Below, in pieces: positions 8,758 to 18,633 of a stretch of 46,579 bases of DNA. Source of the stretch: Gammaproteobacteria bacterium (GTDB lineage: Bacteria; Pseudomonadota; Gammaproteobacteria; Xanthomonadales; Xanthomonadaceae). The notes under the pieces were generated by a model. The model was not told where the DNA came from, did not search any database, and saw nothing but the letters and a program-made list of their open reading frames with translations. Position 1 is the stretch's first letter; every line of letters starts with the position of its first letter. Where the stretch lies: contig JAPLSI010000069.1 of assembly GCA_026398715.1 (NCBI GenBank), positions 1 through 46,579 of the forward strand. Reading direction: 5' to 3'. The position numbers and the translations under genes are program-made.

Positions 8758-8856
8758 ATGGCCAAGGGCATGGAGCAGAAAAAAGAAACGAAAAAGAAGC
8801 CGACCAAGACCCTGAAGGAAAAGCGCGCCGAGAAGGCCGTCAAAAAGGGCAAGTGA
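8758..8856 (+). CDS. Lysine-rich micro-protein, 32 residues
   Basis: ATG at 8758 with GGGAGA six to eight bases upstream opens a 32-codon frame, MAKGMEQKKETKKKPTKTLK and on to a stop at 8856. Nearly half of the residues are lysine or arginine, there is no hydrophobic segment, and it should be an extended basic helix. A strong GC-rich hairpin starts six bases after the stop, which supports a real short transcription unit. Similar short KKK-rich proteins occur in Xanthomonadales and other proteobacteria without known function; nucleic-acid or ribosome binding is a guess from charge. Next downstream is a second small basic protein. Confidence 0.7.
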   Translation: MAKGMEQKKETKKKPTKTLKEKRAEKAVKKGK

Positions 8857-8861
8857 GGCTC

Positions 8862-8892
8862 GCCGGCGGGGCGGGCCCTGCCCGCCCCCGGC
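8862..8892 (+). terminator. GC-rich hairpin after the 32-residue gene
   Basis: GGGGCGGGC at 8868-8876 pairs perfectly with GCCCGCCCC at 8880-8888 around a three-base loop, and GCC/GGC outside extends it. T-rich sequence follows only later (GTTTTCC at 8900-8906), so it is a plausible though not classical terminator. Confidence 0.5.
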
Positions 8893-8930
8893 AATTGGGC
8901 GTTTTCCCGGTGTTGGGCGCAGGCTTGGAA

Positions 8931-8936
8931 TAGAAT
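8931..8936 (+). promoter_or_regulatory. TAGAAT -10-like element before the 54-residue gene
   Basis: TAGAAT lies 24 bases before the ATG at 8960, a spacing that fits a short leader. No matching -35 hexamer is evident at 16-18 bases. Confidence 0.3.
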
Positions 8937-8959
8937 GGAGGCCATTGTCAGGAACCCCC

Positions 8960-9124
8960 ATGGCCAAGCCCAACTACCAGTTCGAAAAACGCCAGCGCGA
9001 TATCGCCAAGAAGAAGAAGCAGGACGAAAAGCGCCAGCGCAAGCTGACCAAGGATCCTTCCGAAGAATCGAGCGAGCCCGGCGAAGCGCCCGGCCCGACG
9101 GTTGAGCCCACTCCTGGAAGTTGA
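8960..9124 (+). CDS. Conserved small basic/acidic protein, 54 residues
   Basis: Begins MAKPNYQFEKRQRDIAKKKK, a start I recognise from short hypothetical proteins found widely in Xanthomonadales and Burkholderiales. Residues 1-32 are strongly basic and likely helical; residues 33-54 are acidic and proline-rich (SEESSEPGEAPGPTVEPTPGS). Function unknown; the basic helix could bind nucleic acid. The ribosome site is weak (AGGAA about five bases upstream). Its end overlaps by 23 bases the likely TTG start of the flavoprotein gene, implying translational coupling. Confidence 0.8.
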   Translation: MAKPNYQFEKRQRDIAKKKKQDEKRQRKLTKDPSEESSEPGEAPGPTVEPTPGS

Positions 9125-10385
9125 TTGCCCCGGCGTCGCCGTCATCGGCGGCGGACCCGCTGGGCTGATGGCCGCAGAGGCTGCGTTGGCCGCCGGCCAA
9201 CCCGTTGACCTGTTCGAAGCCAAAGGCTCGGTCGGCCGAAAATTCCTGATTGCAGGCAAGGGCGGCCTCAACCTCACCCATTCCGAACCGCCGGAACCCT
9301 TCGGGCTTCGCTACGGTTCGCAGGCAAGCGTCGTATCGGGCTGGTTGCGCGACTTCGACAACGATGCGCTGCGCGATTGGGCGCAAGTGCTAGGCGTGGA
9401 AACCTTCGTCGGAAGTTCCGGACGTGTTTTTCCGAAGGACATGAAGGCCGCGCCACTCCTGCGTGCCTGGGTACGCCGCCTGCGCGACGGCGGCGCGCGT
9501 TTCCATGTTCGCCATCGCTGCATCGGATTCGACGCAAACGGCGCGCTGCTGTTCGAAACACCCGCCGGCGAGGCGCGCGTGCACGCCGGCGCGATCGTGC
9601 TCGCCATGGGCGGCGGCAGTTGGCCGCAACTGGGTTCCGATGGCGCCTGGGCTTCCTGGCTCGCCAGGCAGGGAGTGGACGTACACCCGCTGCAGCCTGC
9701 CAATTGCGGATTCGACGTGGACTGGACCGAGCACTTCAGGAGCCGGCACGCCGGAAGCCCGGTGAAGCCCGCCTGGCTGAGCCTCACGGTCGGCGCTGAG
9801 GAAACGATCCGTCGGCAAGGCGAGTTCGTCATCACCGCCACGGGCATCGAAGGCAGCCTCGTGTATGCCTTGTCCAGCAGGATTCGCGACGCACTGGCCA
9901 AGGGCGATGCGTTTCGCCTCGAACTGGACCTCGCTCCGGAAAAAACGCTCGCCTGGTTGCAGCAACAACTTTCACTGCCGTCGAAGGGCCGATCCGTCAG
10001 CGAGCAACTGCGACGACGACTCGGCATCTCCGGCGTCGAGGCGGCATTGCTGCATGAAATCGTGCCGAAGGCCGACATGAAAGTCCCAGCGATGCTGGCG
10101 CGATGGATCAAAGCCCTGCCGCTGAAGCCCCTGCGCCCCCGGCCGATCGCCGAAGCCATCAGCAGCGCCGGCGGCGTGGCCATCGAGGCACTGGATGCAG
10201 GCCTGATGTCGCGAAAGATCCCGGGGCTGTTTTGCGCGGGAGAAATGCTCGACTGGGAAGCGCCCACCGGCGGTTACCTGTTGGCAGCGAGCTTCGCCAG
10301 CGGAAGACGCGCCGGCGAAAATGCGGCGCGATGGCTCGCCGCAACGTCCTCGCCAGCCCCGCGAAATCCTGCCGAGCCTGAATGA
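9102..10385 (+). CDS. HI0933/BaiN-type NAD(P)/FAD-dependent oxidoreductase (TIGR03862 family)
   Basis: 427 residues. The dinucleotide-binding loop VAVIGGGPAGLMAAE starts at residue 12, KFLIAGKGGLNLTHS follows, and the C-terminus has FCAGEMLDWEAPTGGYLLAASFASG, all marks of the HI0933-like flavoproteins. The chemical reaction in most bacteria is unknown, although relatives reduce bile-acid intermediates or modify tRNA. Start choice is uncertain: the frame opens at TTG 9102, inside the preceding gene and without a ribosome site, but this gives the normal short lead before the FAD motif. It should be cytoplasmic. Confidence 0.9.
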   Translation: MSPLLEVDCPGVAVIGGGPAGLMAAEAALAAGQPVDLFEAKGSVGRKFLIAGKGGLNLTHSEPPEPFGLRYGSQASVVSGWLRDFDNDALRDWAQVLGVETFVGSSGRVFPKDMKAAPLLRAWVRRLRDGGARFHVRHRCIGFDANGALLFETPAGEARVHAGAIVLAMGGGSWPQLGSDGAWASWLARQGVDVHPLQPANCGFDVDWTEHFRSRHAGSPVKPAWLSLTVGAEETIRRQGEFVITATGIEGSLVYALSSRIRDALAKGDAFRLELDLAPEKTLAWLQQQLSLPSKGRSVSEQLRRRLGISGVEAALLHEIVPKADMKVPAMLARWIKALPLKPLRPRPIAEAISSAGGVAIEALDAGLMSRKIPGLFCAGEMLDWEAPTGGYLLAASFASGRRAGENAARWLAATSSPAPRNPAEPE

Positions 10386-10446
10386 AAATGTGACGGGCCT
10401 TCCGCTTCACCGTGGGATGTGATGAAATCCGTTCGCTTTCGCCCTG

Positions 10447-10465
10447 GCAGCACCACACGTGCTGC
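10447..10465 (+). terminator. Perfect 7-bp hairpin in the spacer after the flavoprotein gene
   Basis: GCAGCAC and GTGCTGC flank a five-base loop, 61 bases after the stop. No T run follows; it may be a weak terminator, an operator, or chance. Confidence 0.25.
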
Positions 10466-10523
10466 GCACCACGCCCCCCGGCCAGGTTGCGTCAAACATA
10501 ATCAACAGTCCGAGGGAAGGCCC

Positions 10524-10754
10524 ATGTCGAGTTCCGAAATCGAGCGCCGCAAGTCCCAGCGGGAACTCAACGAAGCACAGCTGACGACGCTGCAAGGTCT
10601 CGAGCAATTCGGCTGGGAGTTGAAGTTCGTCCGGCGCAAGCCCTTCCAGACCCCGATCGCGGTGGTGTTCGATGGCGACCGCAAGAATTTCGCAGTCCTC
10701 GAAATCGACGGAAGCCTGAACGAGAATCCCGGATTCGAGATTCGACAGGCCTGA
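10524..10754 (+). CDS. Conserved small protein, 76 residues, function unknown
   Basis: ATG at 10524 is preceded by GAGGGAAGG at ideal distance, so the frame open upstream is not used. The N-terminal 25 residues (SSSEIERRKSQRELNEAQL) are polar helix; the rest (GWELKFVRRKPFQTPIAVVF...FAVLEIDGSLNENPGF) should form a small beta sheet. I recognise the pattern from uncharacterised gammaproteobacterial proteins but know no function. It sits three bases before the GTG start of yceH and is surely co-transcribed with it. Confidence 0.85.
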   Translation: MSSSEIERRKSQRELNEAQLTTLQGLEQFGWELKFVRRKPFQTPIAVVFDGDRKNFAVLEIDGSLNENPGFEIRQA

Positions 10755-10757
10755 CCG

Positions 10758-11390
10758 GTGCTGATCGACGCGATCGAAGCGCGCATCCTCGGCTCGCTGG
10801 TGGAAAAAGAAGCGACTACGCCCGAAGCCTATCCGCTCACGGCCAATGCGCTCGTGCTCGCCTGCAACCAGAAGAACAATCGCGATCCGGTGCTCGAGCT
10901 CGAGCCGGGCGAAGTCGGCCACGCCTTGCGATCGCTGGAAGAACGCGGCCTGGTGCGATCGGTCCACGGCGCGCGTGCGCAGCGCTACGAGCATCGCTTC
11001 AACCAGAGTCTTTCGGTCACCCTCAAGCAGCAGGCCATGCTGTCGGTGATGCTGTTGCGCGGCCCGCAGACCGTGGCTGAATTGTTGAACCGCTGCGAGC
11101 GCCTGCAGGCCTTCGCCGACGCGGAAGAAGTGCGGGTGACGCTGGACCGCCTGATCCAGCGCAGCCCGGCACTTGCGGTCAAACTGGGCCGGCAGTCGGG
11201 GCAGCGCGAAGACCGTTACATGCACCTGCTATGCGGGCCCGTGGACGAAGCGGCCTATGCGATCGCTGCGCGCGCACCCTCACACGATCGGTCCGAGCGC
11301 AGCGACATCGACAGTCGCCTGGAATCGCTGGAAGCACGTGTGGCGGAACTCGAAGCGGAACTGCAGGCATTGCGCCAGCACGATCGCTGA
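10758..11390 (+). CDS. yceH: YceH family protein (DUF480/UPF0502)
   Basis: 210 residues with a GTG start. The opening EARILGSLVEKEATTPEAYPLTANALVLACNQKNNRDPV is the conserved DUF480 signature; tandem winged-helix domains follow (about 1-90 and 95-165, with LLRGPQTVAELLNRCERL and QREDRYMHLL), and residues 180-208 form a coiled coil (SRLESLEARVAELEAELQAL). The fold suggests a DNA-binding regulator, but no target is established. It converges on dbpA with eight bases between stops, so no terminator fits between them. Confidence 0.94.
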   Translation: MLIDAIEARILGSLVEKEATTPEAYPLTANALVLACNQKNNRDPVLELEPGEVGHALRSLEERGLVRSVHGARAQRYEHRFNQSLSVTLKQQAMLSVMLLRGPQTVAELLNRCERLQAFADAEEVRVTLDRLIQRSPALAVKLGRQSGQREDRYMHLLCGPVDEAAYAIAARAPSHDRSERSDIDSRLESLEARVAELEAELQALRQHDR

Positions 11391-11398
11391 ACTACAGC

Positions 11399-12769
<1,371 letters not shown>

Positions 12770-12799
12770 GCGAAATTATCGCATGGATGCCCCGCGGGC

Positions 12800-13414
12800 T
12801 CAGCCGAAACTCGGGCTGGCCAGGGCGCTGAGGAAGGCAGGAAAGACCCGGGGCTCAAGCAATATCGTCACCAGCACGCCGTACGCGGCGCCCCACAGGT
12901 GCGCGCTGTGGTTGATCCGGTCGCCACCCTGGCGTTCCGAGTAGATGCTGTAGGCGACATACAGGACCGCATAGATGATCGCCGGCATCGGGACGAAGAA
13001 AATCAGGATGGTGGTCCACGGCGCGAACAGGATATAGGCGAACAACACGCCCGACACAGCGCCGGACGCGCCCAGGCTGTAGTAATTCGTATCGTCACGA
13101 TGCTTGAAGTAGGTGGGCAGGATCGAGGCAACCAGCCCGCCCACGTAGAAGATGGCGAACCCGAACGGACCGAGCACCGAGTTGTAGAAGACCTCTATCA
13201 CTTCGCCGAAGAAATACAGGGTGATCATGTTGAACACCAGGTGCATCAGGTCGGCGTGGATCAATCCGTAGCTGACCAGTCGGAAGTATTCCTTCTTCCT
13301 GCTGATGGCCGGCGGCCAGAGGATCAGCGCGTCGATCATCTTTGCGTTGTTCATCGCCGTGAAGGACACGGCGCAGGTGATTGCGATCAGGATCAGGGTC
13401 GTGGACAGGGACAT
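12800..13414 (-). CDS. Rhomboid family intramembrane serine protease
   Basis: 204 residues with six predicted membrane helices. Catalytic Ser117 lies in LGASGAVSG and catalytic His172 in INHSAHLWGA; HLVFNM at 58-63 in helix 2 gives the conserved His/Asn oxyanion residues. It should cleave transmembrane segments of inner-membrane proteins; natural substrates in this group are unknown. Gene order dbpA, rhomboid, GST runs the same way with short spacers; only three bases lie between the GST stop and the rhomboid ATG. Confidence 0.93.
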   Translation of the reverse strand: MSLSTTLILIAITCAVSFTAMNNAKMIDALILWPPAISRKKEYFRLVSYGLIHADLMHLVFNMITLYFFGEVIEVFYNSVLGPFGFAIFYVGGLVASILPTYFKHRDDTNYYSLGASGAVSGVLFAYILFAPWTTILIFFVPMPAIIYAVLYVAYSIYSERQGGDRINHSAHLWGAAYGVLVTILLEPRVFPAFLSALASPSFG

Positions 13415-13417
13415 GGC

Positions 13418-14089
13418 TCAGCGCATCAGTTCGTAGGGGCCGCCGCGTTCCAGCGCACGCTGGTAGGCGGGACGCGCATGGATGCGCGAGAGGAATTCCA
13501 TGGATCGGGGTCGGTCGGCGTCGAGCCCGCCACGCGATGCCGCGGCTTCCAGCGGAAAACTCATCTGGATATCCGCCCCGCTGAACTCCTCGCCCGCGAA
13601 CCACGTGGACTTGCCCAACTCCGACTCGATGAAATCCAGGTGCGTCTTGAGTTGGGGGCGGATGAAACGCGCCATCACCTTGTCCACGATGCCGTGCACC
13701 ACGGGCTTGATGAAGAAAGGCGCCGGCGCCTGGCGAACCTTGCCGAAGATCAGGCTCATCAGCAACGGCGGCATGGCCGAGCCTTCGGCATAGTGCAACC
13801 AGTAGGTGTAACGCAGCCGGTCGGCCGAATCGCGCGCGGGAGCCAACCTGCCGTTGCCATGCCGGTCGATCAGGTATTCGACGATGGCCCCGGACTCGGC
13901 AATCGTGTTGTCGCCGTCGGTAATTACCGGCGACTTGCCCAGCGGGTGAACGCGGCGAAGCTCGGGCGGCGCCAGCATCGTTTGCGGGTCGCGCTGGTAG
14001 CGCTGGACCTGGTAGTCGATGCCCAGTTCCTCGAGCAGCCACAACACGCGTTGCGATCGCGAGTTGTTGAGATGGTGGACGGTGATCAA
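13418..14089 (-). CDS. Glutathione S-transferase
   Basis: 223 residues. The thioredoxin-like N-terminal domain has NNSRSQRVLWLLEELG with Ser10/Arg11 or nearby as the glutathione-activating position, cis-Pro in KSPVI and the ESGAIVEYL glutathione-contact motif at about 65-73. The all-helical C-terminal domain spans about 90-215 with WFAGEEFSGADIQMSFPL. It is expected to conjugate glutathione to electrophiles in the cytoplasm. Its stop is three bases before the rhomboid start; substrates unknown. Confidence 0.94.
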   Translation of the reverse strand: MITVHHLNNSRSQRVLWLLEELGIDYQVQRYQRDPQTMLAPPELRRVHPLGKSPVITDGDNTIAESGAIVEYLIDRHGNGRLAPARDSADRLRYTYWLHYAEGSAMPPLLMSLIFGKVRQAPAPFFIKPVVHGIVDKVMARFIRPQLKTHLDFIESELGKSTWFAGEEFSGADIQMSFPLEAAASRGGLDADRPRSMEFLSRIHARPAYQRALERGGPYELMR

Positions 14090-14128
14090 GCGGGTGCCCC
14101 TGCATGGCGCGGAATCGCCGGCGACAGT

Positions 14129-15067
14129 CTAGCCTGAGGCTGCCCCGCGCGTCGCCGTTGCGGCAACCGCATCCGGTGAATCGAGCAACTGCGCGATGAC
14201 GGTGTCTTTTTCCACCCACATCGAATTCACCCAACGCTGGAAACGAACACGCGCAGCCGAATCCTTTTCGTAGCTGATGCCGAGCAATTCCCCGGGAATG
14301 GCGCGCTCGATCACCCGCACCCGCACTTCCGGGATGCGTCCCGACACCAGGTCGAACATGGTCGGGACGCCCGCCGGATAGACGATGGCAACGTCCACCA
14401 CCGAGTGCAGTGCGCTGCCCATGGCGTCCAGCACGAAAGCCACGCCGCCCGCCTTGGGCTTGAGCAGGTGCGCGTAAGGCGATGCCTGGCGGGCATGCTT
14501 GGCCGGCGTGAAGCGCGTGCCCTCGACGAAATTCATGATCGACACAGGCATGCCCTTGAACTTCTCGCAGGCGCGGCGCGTGGACTCGATGTCCTTGCCG
14601 GCCAGGTCCGGACGCCTGGACAATTGCTTGCGCGAGTAGCGCTTCATGAAGGGAAAATCCAGCGCCCACCAGGCAAGGCCGAGGAACGGAACCCAGATCA
14701 ACTGGCTCTTGAGGAAGAATCGCAGGAACGGCATGCGCCGGTTCAGCACGGTCTGCAGCACGGTGATGTCCACCCAGCTCTGGTGGTTGGCAAGCACCAG
14801 GTAGTGCCCGTCCATGCGCAACCCCTGCAGCCCGTCCACATGGATCTTGGTGGGAGTGAAGGCGACGATCAGCGCCGCATTCACCGCGATCCAGCTCTCT
14901 GCAAAGCGCACCAGGACCACCGCGAAGAAATCACGCGCGGCACGGAACGGAATCAGCCATTTCAGGAACGCCACCACGAACAAGGGCAGCGTGTGCACCA
15001 CCGTACTGATGGCAATCAGCACGATGACGAAGGGTGTCCGGATGGGACCGGGAATCCAGGCAAGCAT
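14129..15067 (-). CDS. PlsC-like acyltransferase (YihG/LPLAT family)
   Basis: 312 residues from ATG 15067; a start 14 codons upstream is less likely. Two N-terminal membrane helices precede the acyltransferase block: NHQSWVD at about 94-100 (catalytic HX4D) and FVEGTRFTPAK at about 180-190 (motif III). This arrangement and the NFVEGTRFT wording match YihG-type lysophospholipid acyltransferases, which add an acyl chain to lysophosphatidic acid or another lysophospholipid at the inner membrane. It is divergent from the M14 peptidase gene. Confidence 0.93.
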   Translation of the reverse strand: MLAWIPGPIRTPFVIVLIAISTVVHTLPLFVVAFLKWLIPFRAARDFFAVVLVRFAESWIAVNAALIVAFTPTKIHVDGLQGLRMDGHYLVLANHQSWVDITVLQTVLNRRMPFLRFFLKSQLIWVPFLGLAWWALDFPFMKRYSRKQLSRRPDLAGKDIESTRRACEKFKGMPVSIMNFVEGTRFTPAKHARQASPYAHLLKPKAGGVAFVLDAMGSALHSVVDVAIVYPAGVPTMFDLVSGRIPEVRVRVIERAIPGELLGISYEKDSAARVRFQRWVNSMWVEKDTVIAQLLDSPDAVAATATRGAASG

Positions 15068-15168
15068 ATGTCGCGCATTTTCCCCCAAGCGCCCGGGCCA
15101 AGCCAGCACTACCGAGGTGCGCTCGGGCGCGGGGGGCCGTCAAATTTACTTGGGGCGGCCTTGCCGTC

Positions 15169-16974
15169 ATGATCGACGCTTTCCCCTTGCGCCCATTCGC
15201 CATGACCCGAGCCCTTGTTGTCGCCTGTCTGCTTGCCATCTCCGCGCCCCACGCCGTCCTGGCCTCGGACAAAGCCCTCACCACCGTTGCCGAGCGATCG
15301 GGATTCAGGCAGACGGGCCGCTATGACGAGGTGCAGGCGCTGTGTTCGGAATTCCAGGCCCGGTACCCGGGCGCCGTCCGGTGCTTCAGCTTCGGACGCA
15401 CGCCGGAGGGCCGGCCGATGCTCGCCCTCGCCGCGTCGCGAACCGGCGTGCTCGACGCCACACAGGCCGCCGCGCGCGAATTGCCCGTGCTGCTCGTGCA
15501 GGGTGGCATCCACGCCGGTGAAATCGACGGCAAGGACGCCGGCTTCCTGGCGCTGAGGCAGGTGCTCGACGGCAAGGCGGCGAAGGGCGCCCTCGACAAG
15601 CAGGTGTTGTTGTTCGTGCCGGTGTTCAACGTGGACGGCCATGAACGCTTCGGTCGATGGAACCGCCCCAACCAGCGCGGCCCTGAACAGATGGGCTGGC
15701 GCACCACGGCGCAGAACCTCAACCTCAATCGCGACTACATGAAGGCCGATGCGCCCGAGATGCAGGCGATGCTGGCCCTGGTCAACGAATGGGACCCGCT
15801 GGCCTACATCGACCTGCACGTTACCGACGGGGCAAAGTTCGAACACGATGTCTCGGTGCAGGTCGAACCCATCCATGCCGGTGACGACGACCTGCGCGCG
15901 GCGGGAACCCAGTTCCGCGATGCCGTGCTGGCGAATCTGTCCACGCACGGATCGCTGCCGCTGCCTTTCTATCCTTCGTTCCGCGTCAACGACGACCCCA
16001 CGTCGGGTTTCGAGGACGGCGTCGCGCCGCCACGCTTCTCCACCGGATATTTCCTGCAGCGCAACCGCTTCGGCATGCTGGTGGAAACCCATTCATGGAA
16101 GGACTATCCGACGCGCGTGCGCATCACGCGCAACACGGTAGTGGCCGTGATGGAACAGATCGCCGCGCACGGCAGTGACTGGCTGGCGCGCGCGAAGGCT
16201 GCAGACGCTCGGGCATGGGGCCTGGGCGGCAAGCCGGTGGCGCTCGATTACCTGGCCAGCGACAAGGCTCGCGAGATCCAGTTCCGAGGCTACCAGTACA
16301 CGCGTACGCCTTCGGAAATTTCAGGCGCGCTGATGACCCGTTACGACGAGAGCCGGCCGCAGGTATGGACGGTGCCCATCCGTGACGATGTGCAGGCACA
16401 GACGATCGTCACCGCACCGACCGGCGGCTATCTGGTGCCCGCCGCGCAGGCCGATTGGGTAGCCATCAAGCTCGCGCAGCACGGCATCGGCTTCCGCAGG
16501 ATCGCCGGGGAAATCAGCGCCCGCACCGTGGAAGCATTCCGTACGCCGGGCGCCAGTGTCCAGGCGCAGTCGGTGGAAGGCAGGCAGCGGACCACCCTGC
16601 CCGGCAGCTGGACAAGCGAAACCCGCGGACTGGGCGCTGGCGCGTTGTTCGTGCCGATCGACCAGCCCCGGTCCAGGCTGGTGATGGGCCTTCTTGAGCC
16701 GCAGGCGCCCGATTCCCTGGCCGCCTGGGGCGAATTCAACAACGCCTTCGAGCAGAAGGAATACATGGAAGACTATGTCGCCGAGGACGTGGCACGCGAA
16801 CAACTCGCGGCCGACCCGGCGCTGGCGGCGCAATTCGCGGCCAAGCTTCGCGACGATCCGGAATTCGCCAAGAATCCTTCAGCGCGCCTGCAATTCTTCC
16901 ATCGCCGCCATTCTTCCTGGGACGAGCGCTTCAACCTCTACCCGGTGCTGCGCACGGCTTCCGCCCCCGACTGA
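15169..16974 (+). CDS. Secreted M14 family zinc carboxypeptidase
   Basis: 601 residues from ATG 15169; ATG 15202 is an equally good alternative that leaves a cleaner signal peptide (MTRALVVACLLAISAPHAVLA). Zinc ligands are visible: His115 and Glu118 in GGIHAGEIDGKDAG, His217 in YIDLHVTDGAKFEHD, and the catalytic Glu306 in MLVETHSWKDY. NLNRDYMKAD stands where NPNRDF-type substrate-binding residues sit. A C-terminal region of about 230 residues (ending in the Arg/His-rich RRHSSWDERFNLYPV) is typical of the large exported members. It should trim C-terminal residues from peptides in the periplasm or outside. It converges on the CBS gene. Confidence 0.9.
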   Translation: MIDAFPLRPFAMTRALVVACLLAISAPHAVLASDKALTTVAERSGFRQTGRYDEVQALCSEFQARYPGAVRCFSFGRTPEGRPMLALAASRTGVLDATQAAARELPVLLVQGGIHAGEIDGKDAGFLALRQVLDGKAAKGALDKQVLLFVPVFNVDGHERFGRWNRPNQRGPEQMGWRTTAQNLNLNRDYMKADAPEMQAMLALVNEWDPLAYIDLHVTDGAKFEHDVSVQVEPIHAGDDDLRAAGTQFRDAVLANLSTHGSLPLPFYPSFRVNDDPTSGFEDGVAPPRFSTGYFLQRNRFGMLVETHSWKDYPTRVRITRNTVVAVMEQIAAHGSDWLARAKAADARAWGLGGKPVALDYLASDKAREIQFRGYQYTRTPSEISGALMTRYDESRPQVWTVPIRDDVQAQTIVTAPTGGYLVPAAQADWVAIKLAQHGIGFRRIAGEISARTVEAFRTPGASVQAQSVEGRQRTTLPGSWTSETRGLGAGALFVPIDQPRSRLVMGLLEPQAPDSLAAWGEFNNAFEQKEYMEDYVAEDVAREQLAADPALAAQFAAKLRDDPEFAKNPSARLQFFHRRHSSWDERFNLYPVLRTASAPD

Positions 16975-17010
16975 TCCGGGGGCGGCGCCTGTCCTTAGGG
17001 CGATCCGGCG

Positions 17011-17436
17011 CTAGACGTCGGTCGAGACTTCCCGCACCACGGCTGCCGTGGTCGATGCGTTCGCGCTTCGAACGACATCGGCAAGCGACACGATGCCGAC
17101 CACGCCGCCCTGGCCGTTGACCACGGGCACGCGGCGGATCTTGTTGGACTCCATCACCTCGCAGCAGGTTTCCAGGCTGGTGTCGGCGTCCACCGACACG
17201 CAGGGCGTGGTCATGCAGTCACTGGCCTTTGCGTCCGCGGAATTCTTGCCCGCAGCGACGATGCGGGTGGCGATGTCGCGGTCGGTGATCACGCCGGCAA
17301 GCTTGCGGCTGACCATGTCCTCGACCACGGGAATCTCGCCGCAGTCGTTGTCCACCATCAGGCGCGCAACGTCGGTCAGGGAGGAATTGGGTGTACAGCA
17401 CGCCGGGTTTTCAGTCATCACGCGGGTCACGGTCAT
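17011..17436 (-). CDS. CBS-domain-pair protein
   Basis: 141 residues from ATG 17436, chosen because CCCAGGAGAA lies just before it; the frame is open 30 codons further but that stretch is not domain sequence. Two CBS motifs cover about 7-60 and 73-130 (VTDRDIATR-type closing in the first as GVITDRDIATRIV, and GIVSLADVVRS in the second). Such stand-alone pairs bind adenine nucleotides such as AMP, ATP or SAM and act as energy sensors on unknown partners. Cysteines 14-15 (PACCTP) and 91-92 (ETCCEV) are doubled. No signal peptide. Confidence 0.93.
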   Translation of the reverse strand: MTVTRVMTENPACCTPNSSLTDVARLMVDNDCGEIPVVEDMVSRKLAGVITDRDIATRIVAAGKNSADAKASDCMTTPCVSVDADTSLETCCEVMESNKIRRVPVVNGQGGVVGIVSLADVVRSANASTTAAVVREVSTDV

Positions 17437-17576
17437 GGGGGTTCTCCTGGGGGCATCCATTGCCAGCGACAGCTTGGTTGCAAGGGCATGGAATGCTCTG
17501 TGCGACAACGCACACAGCCGGCCCATCCGCTGCTGGCGTTTGCCCCCGCTTCAGCCTGGGCGGCCGCGACCCCGGT

Positions 17577-18581
17577 TTACGCGCTTCGATCAACGACCGT
17601 GCGATTGCGCCCTTCGTTCTTCGCCTGGTACAGGGCGGCATCGGCGCGGGCCAGCCAGGCTTGCCAGTCCTCGTCCCGCCGCAGTGCCGCAGCTCCGATG
17701 GACACTGTCACGGCAGCCCCTCGACAGCTCAATTCCGCCGCGACGCGGCGGCGAAGGTTTTCATCGATGTCGTGCATGGAATCATCGTTGGTCGCAGGCA
17801 TCAGCAGGACGAATTCCTCGCCGCCGAATCGAAAACAGCGATCAACCTTTCGCGTGCACCGGCGCACGAGCTCGGCAAAGGCGATCAGCACCTCGTCGCC
17901 CGCTTCGTGTCCGTGCTCGTCGTTGATCCGCTTGAAGTGGTCCAGGTCGAGCATCGCCAGGCCGAAATGCGAGTTGCCTCGCCGATATTCCTCGATGGCG
18001 ATGCTCAACTCCTGCTCCATCGCGCGCCGATTCTGCAGGCCGGTCAGCGAATCGAGGGTGGCCAACGCCTGCAACTCGCGGCGCTGGCTATCCGTGCGCG
18101 ATGCAAACACGAAAGCCACCAGCGCCGATACGCTCGCCGTCATCAGGAAGATAACCAGTTGCGTCGGCGATTCGTAGGCCTTTCCCTGCAAGGCCAACCC
18201 GACCAGGGCGACTGCGGTCATCACCACCGCACTGCCCCGGCTGATCAGCAGGAAGTTGCCGAGCAAGGCCGGATACATCCAGAACAGGCCGGGCGGACCG
18301 AGCACCGATGCGCTTACCAGGCAGGCGGTCGTGTTGATAAGCGCGAGCACGAAGGTTGCCCGCCGGCGGTTGCCGCCACGCCAGACGATGGCGACGGCCA
18401 GGCAGATCAGGGCGATGATCACCACGTCCACCAGGCCGGCGAAGGTATTGCCGGTGACGAATCGGTAGATGGCGAATGGCGTGATGCCGAAGATGGCGCA
18501 GGCGCAGAAAGACGAGATGATCGCCAGGTCGTAGTCAGTGCGCAGGCGTCGCCACTGCGCGTTCCACCATTCGATGATCAT
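17577..18581 (-). CDS. Membrane diguanylate cyclase (GGDEF)
   Basis: 334 residues from ATG 18581; the upstream open frame is in the spacer after the EAL-type gene. About six membrane helices span residues 18-165, then a short linker and the GGDEF domain: active site GGEEF at 253-257, Mg-binding LDLDHFKRIND, and an intact inhibitory I-site RKVD at 244-247, five residues ahead of the active site. It should make cyclic di-GMP from GTP with product inhibition. It follows the degenerate REC-GGDEF-EAL gene by 52 bases in the same direction, suggesting joint control. Confidence 0.94.
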   Translation of the reverse strand: MIIEWWNAQWRRLRTDYDLAIISSFCACAIFGITPFAIYRFVTGNTFAGLVDVVIIALICLAVAIVWRGGNRRRATFVLALINTTACLVSASVLGPPGLFWMYPALLGNFLLISRGSAVVMTAVALVGLALQGKAYESPTQLVIFLMTASVSALVAFVFASRTDSQRRELQALATLDSLTGLQNRRAMEQELSIAIEEYRRGNSHFGLAMLDLDHFKRINDEHGHEAGDEVLIAFAELVRRCTRKVDRCFRFGGEEFVLLMPATNDDSMHDIDENLRRRVAAELSCRGAAVTVSIGAAALRRDEDWQAWLARADAALYQAKNEGRNRTVVDRSA

Positions 18582-18633
18582 TTCGTCGTGGCCTCCGCTC
18601 GACGCGCCGAGTATGCCCCAGAATCCACCGCGA

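Noticed and set aside
10419..10523. Longer start for the 76-residue protein
   Set aside because: The extra 35 residues are not domain-like, and a strong ribosome site (GAGGGAAGG) fits the ATG at 10524.
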